DNA of 64,000 nt from contig NZ_JASZYT010000001.1 of assembly GCF_030316765.1 (NCBI RefSeq), forward strand, positions 372,001 to 436,000, read 5' to 3'. The notes under the pieces are model-generated. The model made no database searches, was not told the DNA's origin, and saw only the letters and a program-made list of their open reading frames with translations. A program made the translations under genes and the position numbers. The DNA is from Variovorax saccharolyticus. GTDB lineage: Bacteria; Pseudomonadota; Gammaproteobacteria; Burkholderiales; Burkholderiaceae_C. Positions 30,384 to 38,518 of the stretch are shown here, one piece after another. The first letter of the stretch is position 1; each line of letters starts with the position of its first letter.

Positions 30384-31823
30384 CTACAGCTGCCGGCTGC
30401 GCGCCAGCGGCGGGTTCTGCGCGAAGTAGCGCTCGATGCCGCGCATCAGCGCGTCTGCCAGGTCTTCCTGGTAGGCGACGCTGCGCAGCTTGGCTTCTTC
30501 TTCGGGATTGCTGATGAAAGCGGTCTCGACCAGCACGCTCGGGATGTCCGGTGCCTTCAGCACCGCGAAGCCGGCCTGTTCGACGTTCGGCTTGTGCAGG
30601 CGCGCGCCGATGCCGCGGATCTCGCCGAGCATCGCGCCGCCGAGCTTCATGCTGTCGTTGATCTGCGCGGTCGTGCTCATGTCGAGCAGCGCGCGCTGCA
30701 CCTGCACCTCGTGGTTGCCGACATTCACGCCGCCGACCTTGTCGGCCTGGTTCTCCTTGTTGGCGAGCCATCTCGCGGCGCTGCTCGAGGCGCCGCCCTG
30801 GCTCAGCGCGAAGACGCTCGCACCGCGGGCGGCGGGCGTGGTGAAGGCATCGGCGTGGATGCTGATGAACAGGTCGGCCTGCACGCGGCGCGCCTTCTGC
30901 ACGCGCACGCCCAGCGGCACGAAGAAGTCGGCGTCGCGCGTGAGGTAGGCGCGCATCGGGTTGCCGTTGACGCTGCTGGCGTTGATGCGGGTGCGCAGGC
31001 GGTGCGCGATCTGAAGCACGATGTCTTTCTCGCGCGTGCCGTTCGAGCCGATCGCGCCGGGGTCCTCGCCGCCGTGGCCCGGATCGAGGGCGACGATGAT
31101 GATGCGGTCGGTCTGGCTCGGCGTCGCGCCGCGGCTGGCCACGGCGGGCGCAGTCGGCGGCGGGCCGGCCGGCGGCGGTGCCGGCATCGGCAGCGGCCCC
31201 ACCGGGGCCGATGGCCGGTTGGCCTGGCTGACCGAGACCGGCGGCGTGCCTCCGGCCGGTGGCCGCGCGGCCTGCTGCGCCATCAGGTCGCCGAGCGGAT
31301 CGGTCGCCCCTGCGGCCGGCGCGGCTGCCGAAGCGGCCGGCGCCCTGGGCGCCTCGCGCATGCGTTCGGAGATCAGGGCCTCGAGCGGGTCGATGGCCTG
31401 CTGCGGATACAGGTCGAGCACCAGCCGGTCGCGGTAGGCCGCCACCGGCGCCAGCGAGAACACCTGCGGCGCCACCGCCTGCTTGAGGTCGAACACGATG
31501 CGCACCACGCCGGGCGCGAACTGGCCCACGCGCAGCCCGTTGATGAAAGGGTCGTCGGGCTTGATCTTGCCGACCAGCTCGCGCAGCGCCGGGTTGAGGT
31601 CGATGCCGGTGATGTCCACCGCCAGCCGCGGCGGGCTGCCGACCACCAGCTGCTGCGAGGCGAGCCGGCCGTCGGACTCGATCGTGACGCGGGTGTAGTC
31701 GGCCGCCGGCCACACGCGCACCGCCATGATGGTGGCGCCACGGGCGATCTCGTGCAGGCCCAGCAGCAACGCGACGCTGCCGCCCTGCAGCAGCACGCGG
31801 CGCTTCAGTCCGGTCGCCTTCAT
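30384..31823 (-). CDS. amiC: N-acetylmuramoyl-L-alanine amidase AmiC
   Basis: A 479-residue cell-division amidase. The N-terminal signal with KRRVLLQGGS suggests Tat export. An AMIN domain (about residues 30-150) is followed by a long Pro/Ala linker, and the Amidase_3 domain has VALDPGHGGEDPGAIG, a Glu in REKD, SIHADAF and a catalytic Glu in VLVETAF. It cleaves septal peptidoglycan in the periplasm. The start is ATG at 31823, 4 bases inside the upstream tsaE stop. The tsaE-amiC order is conserved in beta- and gammaproteobacteria. Confidence 0.95.
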   Translation of the reverse strand: MKATGLKRRVLLQGGSVALLLGLHEIARGATIMAVRVWPAADYTRVTIESDGRLASQQLVVGSPPRLAVDITGIDLNPALRELVGKIKPDDPFINGLRVGQFAPGVVRIVFDLKQAVAPQVFSLAPVAAYRDRLVLDLYPQQAIDPLEALISERMREAPRAPAASAAAPAAGATDPLGDLMAQQAARPPAGGTPPVSVSQANRPSAPVGPLPMPAPPPAGPPPTAPAVASRGATPSQTDRIIIVALDPGHGGEDPGAIGSNGTREKDIVLQIAHRLRTRINASSVNGNPMRAYLTRDADFFVPLGVRVQKARRVQADLFISIHADAFTTPAARGASVFALSQGGASSSAARWLANKENQADKVGGVNVGNHEVQVQRALLDMSTTAQINDSMKLGGAMLGEIRGIGARLHKPNVEQAGFAVLKAPDIPSVLVETAFISNPEEEAKLRSVAYQEDLADALMRGIERYFAQNPPLARSRQL

Positions 31824-32317
31824 CCTGCGGCGGCGAGCAGGCGCGCGCCTCGCTCGGTAGGGGCACGCAGCGTCACGGTGCGGGTGTCGTCGGTCATTGC
31901 TTCGATTTTAATAGCGAGGTCGGCAAGCGGAATGCGCCCTGCGGCGTTTTCGGGCCACTCGGCCAACTTGAGGCCCGGACCCGCGAAGATGTCACGAAAT
32001 CCGGCATCCTCCCATTCGCGCGGATCGCTGAAGCGATAGAAGTCGAAGTGGAAGATCGCCAGTCCGTCGGGCGCCTCGTGCGGCTCGACGACCGCGTAGG
32101 TCGGGCTCTTGATGCGCCCTGCGATGCCGAGCGCGCGCAGCAGGTGGCGAACGAAGGTGGTCTTGCCGGCGCCGAGGTCGCCCTGCAGCGCGATGAAGGC
32201 ATCGCGCAGCGCCGGCGAGCGCGCCAGCGCCTGCGCCAGGGCCTCGCAATCGGCCTCGTCGCGCCAGACTTGGGTCGCACTGTGCGTTTCTACAATCGGC
32301 AGGTGATCGGCAGCCAT
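31820..32317 (-). CDS. tsaE: tRNA threonylcarbamoyladenosine biosynthesis ATPase TsaE
   Basis: A 165-residue P-loop ATPase required with TsaB and TsaD for t6A37 formation. Walker A is in GDLGAGKTTFVRHLLRALG, with SPTYAVVEPHE and FDFYRFSDP as family marks. The start is ATG at 32317, which places the first codons over the start of the divergent queG gene, so the two genes overlap head to head by 15 bases. The open frame upstream to 33340 is a queG shadow. It is coupled to amiC downstream. Confidence 0.94.
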   Translation of the reverse strand: MAADHLPIVETHSATQVWRDEADCEALAQALARSPALRDAFIALQGDLGAGKTTFVRHLLRALGIAGRIKSPTYAVVEPHEAPDGLAIFHFDFYRFSDPREWEDAGFRDIFAGPGLKLAEWPENAAGRIPLADLAIKIEAMTDDTRTVTLRAPTERGARLLAAAG

Positions 32318-33373
32318 CAAATCGTCAACAGGATTCAGGCCTTGGCCCGGGAGCTCGGATTCTCCCAAATCGGCATCGCCGGTGTCGACCTGTCCAGCGC
32401 AGAGGCCGGATTGATGCAATGGCTGGCCGAAGGCTTCCATGGCGAGATGCACTACATGGCCGCGCATGGCACGCGCCGCGCGCGGCCGGCCGAGCTGGTG
32501 CCGGGCACGGTCTCGGTGATCACGGCGCGCATGGACTACCTGCCCCGCGCCACGCCGGACGACTGGCAGGCGGTCGAGTTCGCGCGGCTCGAGCGGCCCG
32601 GCGAGGGCATCGTCTCGCTCTATGCCCGCGGCAGGGACTATCACAAGGTGCTGCGCTCGCGGCTGGCGAAGCTGGCCGAACGCATCGCCGCCGAGGTCGG
32701 GCCCTTCGGCCATCGCGCCTTCACCGATTCGGCGCCGGTGCTCGAGGCCGAGCTGGCTTCGCGCAGCGGCCAGGGCTGGCGCGGCAAGCACACGCTGGTG
32801 CTCGATCGCGAGGCCGGCTCGATGTTCTTCCTCGGCGAGATTTATGTCGACATGGCGCTGCCGCCCAGCGAGCCGGTGACGCCGCACTGCGGCAGCTGCA
32901 GCGCCTGCATCGACATCTGCCCGACGCGCGCGATCATCGCCCCGCATCGGCTCGATGCGCGGCGCTGCATCTCCTACCTGACGATCGAGCATGCCGGCGC
33001 GATCCCGCTGGACCTGCGCCCGCTGATCGGCAACCGCATCTATGGCTGCGACGACTGCCAGCTCGCGTGCCCCTGGAACAAGTTCGCCAAGAAGAGCGCG
33101 CTGCCCGACTTCGATGCCCGCGACGGGCTCACGGGCCGCCAGCTGGGCGAGCTGTTCGCCTGGACCGAAGCCGACTTCCTGCGCTTCACCGAGGGCAGCC
33201 CGATCCGCCGCATCGGCCACGAGCGCTGGCTGCGCAACGTGGCGGTGGCGCTGGGCAATGCGCTGCGCGCGGGCGATCCGGGTGCTCGCGCGGCGCTGGC
33301 CACGCGCCGGGCCGACGCCAGTGCGCTGGTGCGCGAGCATGTCGAATGGGCGCTGGCCGTCAGCGCCGGATGA
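32303..33373 (+). CDS. queG: epoxyqueuosine reductase QueG
   Basis: A 356-residue cobalamin and iron-sulfur enzyme making queuosine in tRNA. The two cysteine clusters CGSCSACIDICP and CDDCQLACPWNK bind the [4Fe-4S] clusters. No ATG is available; GTG at 32303 is chosen, and an in-frame GTG at 32282 is the alternative. Either start overlaps the divergent tsaE gene. Its 3' end overlaps a convergent small gene by 14 bases. Confidence 0.94.
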   Translation: MIGSHQIVNRIQALARELGFSQIGIAGVDLSSAEAGLMQWLAEGFHGEMHYMAAHGTRRARPAELVPGTVSVITARMDYLPRATPDDWQAVEFARLERPGEGIVSLYARGRDYHKVLRSRLAKLAERIAAEVGPFGHRAFTDSAPVLEAELASRSGQGWRGKHTLVLDREAGSMFFLGEIYVDMALPPSEPVTPHCGSCSACIDICPTRAIIAPHRLDARRCISYLTIEHAGAIPLDLRPLIGNRIYGCDDCQLACPWNKFAKKSALPDFDARDGLTGRQLGELFAWTEADFLRFTEGSPIRRIGHERWLRNVAVALGNALRAGDPGARAALATRRADASALVREHVEWALAVSAG

Positions 33374-33794
33374 TGGCCGAGATCTGGGCCGTGCCGGTGT
33401 CCAGTGAGCGCATCGAGCTGAGCCGGATCGATGCGTACTTCAAGACCGGGTTGTTGATCAGCTTGCCGACGAAGTGGCCGTTGAAGCGGGCGTCCCGGCA
33501 GCCCCGCGCCACCAGGTCGATCGAGGCGTTGGCCGGCGTGATGTAGTCCATGCTCGAACCGGTCAGCGTGCAGGCCGCCTCGGGCACCGCGCCTCGGACG
33601 GCGCCATCGAATTCGATCTGCAAGGTGCCGGCGAACACCTCGGGGGGGCCCTGGGCGCCGGTGTCCTGCTGGGTGACGAAGAACAGGAACGAGCCGCTCC
33701 AGGCGCCCTGGTAGTGCAAGTACTCCTGTGCCTGCGACTGCGCGACCATCGTCGATGACGATACGGCGGCAGCGACCAGCAGGGAAAAGCGCAT
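33360..33794 (-). CDS. small secreted protein of unknown function
   Basis: A 144-residue protein with a signal peptide (MRFSLLVAAAVSS to about QSQA). The mature part starts QEYLHYQGAWSG. Two cysteines, in AACTLTGS and ARGCRDARF, could form a disulfide. I do not recognise the family. The start is ATG at 33794, and the stop lies inside the 3' end of queG on the other strand. The AEC transporter gene upstream on the same strand ends 20 bases before it. Confidence 0.75.
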   Translation of the reverse strand: MRFSLLVAAAVSSSTMVAQSQAQEYLHYQGAWSGSFLFFVTQQDTGAQGPPEVFAGTLQIEFDGAVRGAVPEAACTLTGSSMDYITPANASIDLVARGCRDARFNGHFVGKLINNPVLKYASIRLSSMRSLDTGTAQISAIIRR

Positions 33795-33813
33795 CGGTGG
33801 ATCCTAGCGGGTC

Positions 33814-34719
33814 CTAGCGAATCAAGGCCAGCGCGAAGGGCAGGCTGGCGACGCCCAGCAGCGTCGACAGCGTCACAAGTCCCGCGACATAGGGTCCGTT
33901 GTAGCCCATGCGGGCCGCCAGCACGTAGGCGCTGGACGCGGTCGGGACCGCCGCGAAGGTCAGCAGCACCGCGGCCTGGGCCGGGTGCAGCTGCAGCACC
34001 ACCGCGAGGCCCCATCCGATCAGCGGCAGCAGCAGGTGCCTGATCGTCAGCACCGACACCGCCAGCACCTTGCCGCGTGCGATGGTCGCGAACTGCATGC
34101 CGGCACCTGCAGCCATCAGGCCGAGCGCCAGCGATGCGGCGCCGATGCGGATCAGCGTCGGCTCGAGCCAGCCCGGCACGCGGAGGCCGAGCAGGTTGGC
34201 GACGAGGCCGGACACGGTGGCGATGATCAGCGGATTGCGCAGCAGCTGGCGCGCCAGGCCGGTCTGCGCGTGGCGCGTCATGGGCCAGACCGCGGCGATG
34301 TTGAACATCGGCACGCAGACGCCGATCAGCACCGCGATCATCAGCAGGCCCTCGGGCCCGGCGACCCGGTCGGCCAGCGCCAGGCAGATGAAGGAGTTGA
34401 AGCGGAACGCGATCTGCGCGCTGGCCGCGTGGTCCCGGCGATCGATGTGCGGCCCGACGAGCGGCAGGAAGGGCAGGGCGTAGGCCAGCGCGATGCCGCA
34501 CAGCCCGACGCCGACACCCGCGGTCAGCAGGTTCGAGGTCGCGCCGAAGTCGAGCGGGCTGCGCACGATCGAGTGGAACAGCAGCACCGGAAAAAGGAAG
34601 TAGTACACCAGGCTCTCGACCTGGTCCCAGACCCGGCGGTCCAGTGGGGTGTAGCGGCATAGCAGCCAGCCGCAGGCGATGAGGGAGAAGTCGGGGAAGA
34701 GGAGCTGGGCATAGTTCAC
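33814..34719 (-). CDS. AEC (auxin efflux carrier)-family transporter
   Basis: A 301-residue membrane protein with about ten hydrophobic segments. Typical AEC/MdcF features are [20 protein letters not shown] near the N terminus and [11 protein letters not shown] mid-protein. Family members carry malonate, malate or other small acids. The start codon is GTG at 34719; no in-frame ATG lies close. It is divergent to a Bug receptor gene, which may also bind a carboxylate. Confidence 0.88.
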   Translation of the reverse strand: MNYAQLLFPDFSLIACGWLLCRYTPLDRRVWDQVESLVYYFLFPVLLFHSIVRSPLDFGATSNLLTAGVGVGLCGIALAYALPFLPLVGPHIDRRDHAASAQIAFRFNSFICLALADRVAGPEGLLMIAVLIGVCVPMFNIAAVWPMTRHAQTGLARQLLRNPLIIATVSGLVANLLGLRVPGWLEPTLIRIGAASLALGLMAAGAGMQFATIARGKVLAVSVLTIRHLLLPLIGWGLAVVLQLHPAQAAVLLTFAAVPTASSAYVLAARMGYNGPYVAGLVTLSTLLGVASLPFALALIR

Positions 34720-34821
34720 GCGTCGAGGATATCCGTCCCCGACATGGGTTATCCACGTGGTCGCGACCGGCGCCAGCCGTTAGCATCCGCACTTTTGACA
34801 ATCGGCCCAAGGAGGCTATCA

Positions 34822-35796
34822 ATGCATCGTCGTCAATGGAGTGCGCTCGCAGGCGCTGCCGCGCTGTGTGCGGTCGCAGGTTCCAGCTGGGCGCAGGCTT
34901 ACCCCAACAGGCCGGTGGAACTGCAGGTGCCGTTCGCACCCGGCGGTACCACGGACATCGTCGCGCGCGTCATTTCCGAGCCGCTCGGCAAGGCGCTGGG
35001 GCAGAGCGTGGTCGTGATCAACAAGGCCGGCGGCGGCGGCATCGTCGGCGCCGCCGAGACCGCGCGGGCCGCACCCGACGGCTACAAGCTCGGCGTCGCC
35101 ACGGTGTCGAGCACCGCCGCCAACCCGGCCATCAACCCCAAGGTGCCCTACGATCCGATCAACGACTTCACGCCGATCGTGAACATCGCGGCGACGCCGA
35201 ACATCATCGCGGTGCACCCGAGCTTCCCGGCCAAGAACTACGCCGAGTTCGTCGCCGAACTCAAGAAGAACCCGGGCAAGTACTCGTACGCCTCTTCGGG
35301 CACCGGCGGCATCGGCCACCTGCTGATGGAGCTGTACAAGAGCCTGACCAACACCTTCGTGACCCACATCCCGTACCGCGGCGCCGGACCGGCGCTCAAC
35401 GACGTGGTGGCCGGACAGGTGGCGATCATGTTCGACAACATCCCGTCGGCGCTGCCCTTCATCCAGACCGGCAAGCTGGTGCCGATCGTGGTGTCGGCGC
35501 CGCAGCGCCTGGCCGCGCTGCCGAACGTGCCGACCTTCAAGGAGGTCGGCCTGGAACCGGTCAACCGCATGGCCTACTACGGCATCCTGGGCCCCAAGGG
35601 CCTGCCGAAGGAAGTGGTCGACAAGGTCAACGCCGGCGTCAAGAAGTCGGTCGAGGACCCGGCGGTGCGCAAGCGCATCGAGGACACCGGTTCGCTGGTC
35701 GTGGCCAACACGCCCGAGCAGTTCGCGGCCCAGATCAAGGCCGAGTACGAGGTCTACAAGCAGGTCGTGGCGAAGCAGAAGCTGAAGCTGGACTGA
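34822..35796 (+). CDS. Bug/TctC-family periplasmic solute-binding receptor
   Basis: A 324-residue receptor with signal peptide ([16 protein letters not shown] to SSWAQ) and the family opening [20 protein letters not shown]. The start is ATG at 34822 behind a strong AGGAGG. It has no TctA/TctB partner nearby. It is followed by a strong intrinsic terminator, so it is transcribed alone. It is the second of three such receptors in the window and differs clearly in sequence from the other two. Confidence 0.93.
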   Translation: MHRRQWSALAGAAALCAVAGSSWAQAYPNRPVELQVPFAPGGTTDIVARVISEPLGKALGQSVVVINKAGGGGIVGAAETARAAPDGYKLGVATVSSTAANPAINPKVPYDPINDFTPIVNIAATPNIIAVHPSFPAKNYAEFVAELKKNPGKYSYASSGTGGIGHLLMELYKSLTNTFVTHIPYRGAGPALNDVVAGQVAIMFDNIPSALPFIQTGKLVPIVVSAPQRLAALPNVPTFKEVGLEPVNRMAYYGILGPKGLPKEVVDKVNAGVKKSVEDPAVRKRIEDTGSLVVANTPEQFAAQIKAEYEVYKQVVAKQKLKLD

Positions 35797-35816
35797 ACAC
35801 GTTCAAGCGAGCGAGC

Positions 35817-35848
35817 AGCCGCCCCGGTTCGGGGCGGCTTTTCTTTTT
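35817..35848 (+). terminator. intrinsic terminator after the Bug receptor gene
   Basis: A 10-bp perfect stem (AGCCGCCCCG, loop GTT, CGGGGCGGCT) is followed by TTTCTTTTT, beginning 20 bases past the stop at 35796. It separates the receptor gene from xerD, whose ATG is 15 bases further on. Confidence 0.92.
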
Positions 35849-35863
35849 GCTATCTTGCAAGGC

Positions 35864-36778
35864 ATGACAGAGGCCACCGACGCTCCACCCGAGACTCCCG
35901 AGATCGACGATTTCGTCGACGCGCTGTGGCTCGAGGACGGCCTGTCGAAGAACACGCTGGCGGCCTACCGCCGCGATCTCGCGCTGTTCGCCCAGTGGCT
36001 GCACGCCAAGCGCAGCAAGCCGCTGAACGCCGCGCTCGAGAGCGACCTGCAGGCCTACATGGGCGCGCGCCTGTCGGACAAGGGCAAGGCGACCTCGGCC
36101 AACCGCCGGCTCACGGTGTTCAAGCGCTACTACCGCTGGGCCCTGCGCGAGCACCGCATCGCCGCCGACCCGAGCCTGCGCCTGGCGCCGGCGCGGCAGA
36201 TGCCGCGCGCGATCAAGACCCTGTCGGAGAAGCAGGTCGACGACCTGCTGGGTGCGCCCGAGGTCGAGACGCCGCTGGGCCTGCGCGACCGCGCGATGCT
36301 CGAGCTGATGTATGCGAGCGGCCTGCGGGTCAGCGAACTGGTCGCGCTCAAGGTCTTCGACATGAGCCTCAACGACGGCGTGCTGCGGGTGCTCGGCAAG
36401 GGCAGCAAGGAGCGGCTGGTCCCTTTCGGCGGCGAGGCGCGGCGCTGGATCGAGCGCTACCTCGAGGAGGCCCGCCCGCTGATCCTCGATGGCCAGCAGA
36501 CGCCCGACCTGTTCGTGACCGCGCGCGGCGCCGGCATGACCCGCGTGATGTTCTGGATCATCGTCAAGAAGAACGCGCTGGCGGCGGGCATCCACGTGCC
36601 GCTGTCGCCGCACACGCTGCGCCACGCCTTCGCGACCCATCTGCTGAACCATGGCGCCGACCTGCGCGCGGTGCAGTTGCTGCTGGGCCATGCCGACATC
36701 TCGACCACCACGATCTACACCCATGTGGCCCGCGAGCGGCTCAAGCAGATGCACGCCAAGCATCATCCCAGGGGCTGA
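35864..36778 (+). CDS. xerD: site-specific tyrosine recombinase XerD
   Basis: A 304-residue recombinase that resolves chromosome dimers at dif with XerC. The catalytic set is visible: Arg155 (GLRVSEL), Lys179/182 (GKGSKER), His250 and Arg253 (SPHTLRHAFATH), His276 (LLGHADIS) and Tyr285 (TIYTHV). The N-terminal DALWLEDGLSKNTLAAYRRD is XerD-like rather than XerC-like. The start is ATG at 35864; a TTG nine bases upstream is in frame. It is a chromosomal housekeeping enzyme, not a mobile-element integrase. Confidence 0.95.
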   Translation: MTEATDAPPETPEIDDFVDALWLEDGLSKNTLAAYRRDLALFAQWLHAKRSKPLNAALESDLQAYMGARLSDKGKATSANRRLTVFKRYYRWALREHRIAADPSLRLAPARQMPRAIKTLSEKQVDDLLGAPEVETPLGLRDRAMLELMYASGLRVSELVALKVFDMSLNDGVLRVLGKGSKERLVPFGGEARRWIERYLEEARPLILDGQQTPDLFVTARGAGMTRVMFWIIVKKNALAAGIHVPLSPHTLRHAFATHLLNHGADLRAVQLLLGHADISTTTIYTHVARERLKQMHAKHHPRG

Positions 36779-36851
36779 ACTCCCCGCGAGGCGCCGGCGG
36801 CGGCAGAATGCCCGCATCGACATTTCAAAGCACAAAGCAGGAGCCGCATCG

Positions 36852-37823
36852 ATGCCCTTGACCGTCCGCCCCCGTTCCCTTGCCGCCGCGCTCGGCCTCG
36901 TCCTGCTGAGCGCCACCGCGTCGGCGCAGGTGGTGCCCAAGACCATCCGCCTCGTGGTGGCCTATCCGTCCGGCGGTGTCAGCGACGTGGTGGCGCGGGC
37001 GCTGGCCGACAAGCTGGCCGCGCAGCTGGGCAGCACGCTGGTGGTCGAGAACAAGGCCGGCGCGAGCGGCACCATCGGCATGGACGCGGTGGCCAAGGCG
37101 GCGCCCGACGGCGCCACGCTGGGCTTCTCGGCCAGCCCGCTGGTGCTGAATCCGCATCTGGGGCGTTCGCCCTTCGATCCCTTGAAGGACATCGCGCCGG
37201 TCGCCAGCGTGATGTATTCGCCGGTGCTGCTGATGGCAACGCCGGCGACCGGCACGCGCGACCTGCGCAGCCTGCTCGACGATGCCCGCGCCCGCCCCGG
37301 CGCGGTGCGCTGGGCCACCTCGGGCCAGGCCTCGCTCGGCCACATCGTGCTCGAGGAGCTGCGTTCCGCCGCCAAGGTCGACATCACGCACATCCCGTAC
37401 AAGGGCGGCGGCCAGCAGCTCAACGACGCGCTCGGCGGCCAGTTCGAGGTGCTGTCCACCAACGCGGGGCCGACCGTCTCGGCCCAGATCCAGGCCGGCA
37501 AGCTGCGGCCGCTGGCGGTCGGGGCGCCGGCGCGCCTCGAGAGCCTGCCCAAGGTCGCCACGCTGGCCGAACTCGGTTTCCCGGCGGCCAACCTGTCGTC
37601 GCAGTTCGGCGTCTTCGCGCCGGCCGGCACGCCGGCGATCCTGATCGAGAAGTACAACGTCGAGATCAACAAGGCGCTGGCCAGTCCCGACCTGCGCGCC
37701 AAGCTGCTGGCCACCGACAACGTGCCGACCGGAGGCAAGGCCGATGCCTTCGCCGCCGAGATCGCGAGCGAGTATGAGAACAATGGGCGGATCGTGAAGG
37801 CGGCCGGCATCAAGGCCGATTGA
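36852..37823 (+). CDS. Bug/TctC-family periplasmic solute-binding receptor
   Basis: A 323-residue receptor with signal peptide (MPLTVRPRSLAAALGLVLL to ATASAQ) and family motifs TIRLVVAYPSGGVSDVVARA and NKAGASGTIGMDAVAKAAPDG. The start is ATG at 36852, with AGGAGC upstream. It is third of the unlinked receptors in the window. A TetR gene follows 42 bases after its stop, separated by a palindromic operator. Confidence 0.92.
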   Translation: MPLTVRPRSLAAALGLVLLSATASAQVVPKTIRLVVAYPSGGVSDVVARALADKLAAQLGSTLVVENKAGASGTIGMDAVAKAAPDGATLGFSASPLVLNPHLGRSPFDPLKDIAPVASVMYSPVLLMATPATGTRDLRSLLDDARARPGAVRWATSGQASLGHIVLEELRSAAKVDITHIPYKGGGQQLNDALGGQFEVLSTNAGPTVSAQIQAGKLRPLAVGAPARLESLPKVATLAELGFPAANLSSQFGVFAPAGTPAILIEKYNVEINKALASPDLRAKLLATDNVPTGGKADAFAAEIASEYENNGRIVKAAGIKAD

Positions 37824-37847
37824 TGTCGGCTTGATTTCCGGATCACC

Positions 37848-37865
37848 CTACCTTATAGTAGGTAG
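37848..37865. promoter_or_regulatory. palindrome CTACC-N8-GGTAG ending at the tetR start codon (candidate operator 1)
   Basis: CTACC, eight bases (TTATAGTA), GGTAG, ending on the base before the tetR ATG. The same half-sites with the same spacing occur before the thiolase gene at 38483-38500. Its position would block both transcription and ribosome access of tetR, consistent with autorepression. No separate Shine-Dalgarno is visible, so the operator half GGTAG overlaps the ribosome-binding region. Confidence 0.75.
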
Positions 37866-38429
37866 ATGATTGCAGCCAACACCCTGGCCGGCGCCACCAC
37901 CCGCGAGCAGATCCTGCGGGTGGCGCGCGAACTGATCCAGACCCGTTCCTATCTGGGCTTCAGCTTCCAGGACGTGGCCGACCAGGTCGGCATCCGCAAG
38001 GCCAGCCTCTATCACCACTTCCCGACCAAGGAAGCGCTCGGCATCGAAGTGCTGCGCGAGGCGACCCAGGCCTTCAAGGACTGGACCGCTGCCAAGCCGC
38101 GGGCGCCCGGGGCCGCGCTCGAGTCCTACTTCCGGATGTACCGCAACGGCTTGCATGCGGGTGCCGGCGTCTGCCCCGCGGGCGCACTGGCGCCAGGCTG
38201 GGATTGCATCGACGAGGACCTGCGGCGCGCCGTGCGCGACCTGCGAAACACGCAGATCCTGTGGCTGGGCGGCGTGCTCGGCGCCCTGATGCCCGCTGGC
38301 GAGGTCGGTGCGAGCGCCGCCTATGTCTTCGCCGCCTGCCAGGGCGCGCTGCTGTCGGCGCGCATGACCGGGCAGGTCGAGGATTTCGACGAGGCCATCG
38401 AGCAACTGAATCTTTCGCTCGCGCGCTGA
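37866..38429 (+). CDS. TetR/AcrR-family transcriptional regulator
   Basis: A 187-residue regulator with an N-terminal TetR HTH (GFSFQDVADQVGIRKASLYH, then HFPTKEALG) and a C-terminal ligand domain containing AGAGVCPAGALAPGWDCI. The start is ATG at 37866, directly abutting the palindrome. The thiolase and MaoC genes downstream are the probable targets because an identical half-site pair precedes them. The ligand is likely an acyl-CoA or related metabolite, by context only. An intrinsic terminator follows. Confidence 0.92.
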   Translation: MIAANTLAGATTREQILRVARELIQTRSYLGFSFQDVADQVGIRKASLYHHFPTKEALGIEVLREATQAFKDWTAAKPRAPGAALESYFRMYRNGLHAGAGVCPAGALAPGWDCIDEDLRRAVRDLRNTQILWLGGVLGALMPAGEVGASAAYVFAACQGALLSARMTGQVEDFDEAIEQLNLSLAR

Positions 38430-38446
38430 GTCGCGCAGCTTTCCGC

Positions 38447-38470
38447 GGCACGCCTGGCGTGCCATTTTTT
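38447..38470 (+). terminator. intrinsic terminator after tetR
   Basis: GGCACGCC, one base, GGCGTGCC forms a near-continuous stem with a short loop, followed by ATTTTTT. It lies 18 bases past the tetR stop and before the thiolase operator, so the thiolase gene needs its own promoter. Confidence 0.85.
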
Positions 38471-38481
38471 GGCAAACTAAA

Positions 38482-38501
38482 ACTACCTATTGGTTGGTAG
38501 T
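38482..38501. promoter_or_regulatory. palindrome ACTACC-N8-GGTAGT before the thiolase gene (candidate operator 2)
   Basis: ACTACC, eight bases (TATTGGTT), GGTAGT. The core half-sites and spacing match the site before tetR, while the spacer differs, as expected for a dimeric repressor site. It ends 17 bases before the thiolase ATG and just upstream of its GGAG ribosome-binding site. Confidence 0.75.
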
Positions 38502-38518
38502 CAATTGGAGCAAGACCC

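Noticed and set aside
30380..30386. TAGCCTA at the stop codons of the Bug receptor and amiC genes as a regulatory site
   Set aside because: The near-symmetry simply reflects two opposing TAG stops one base apart.
35864..36778. Tyrosine recombinase as evidence of a mobile element
   Set aside because: It matches chromosomal XerD along its length; no attachment-site repeats, tRNA or phage genes are adjacent.
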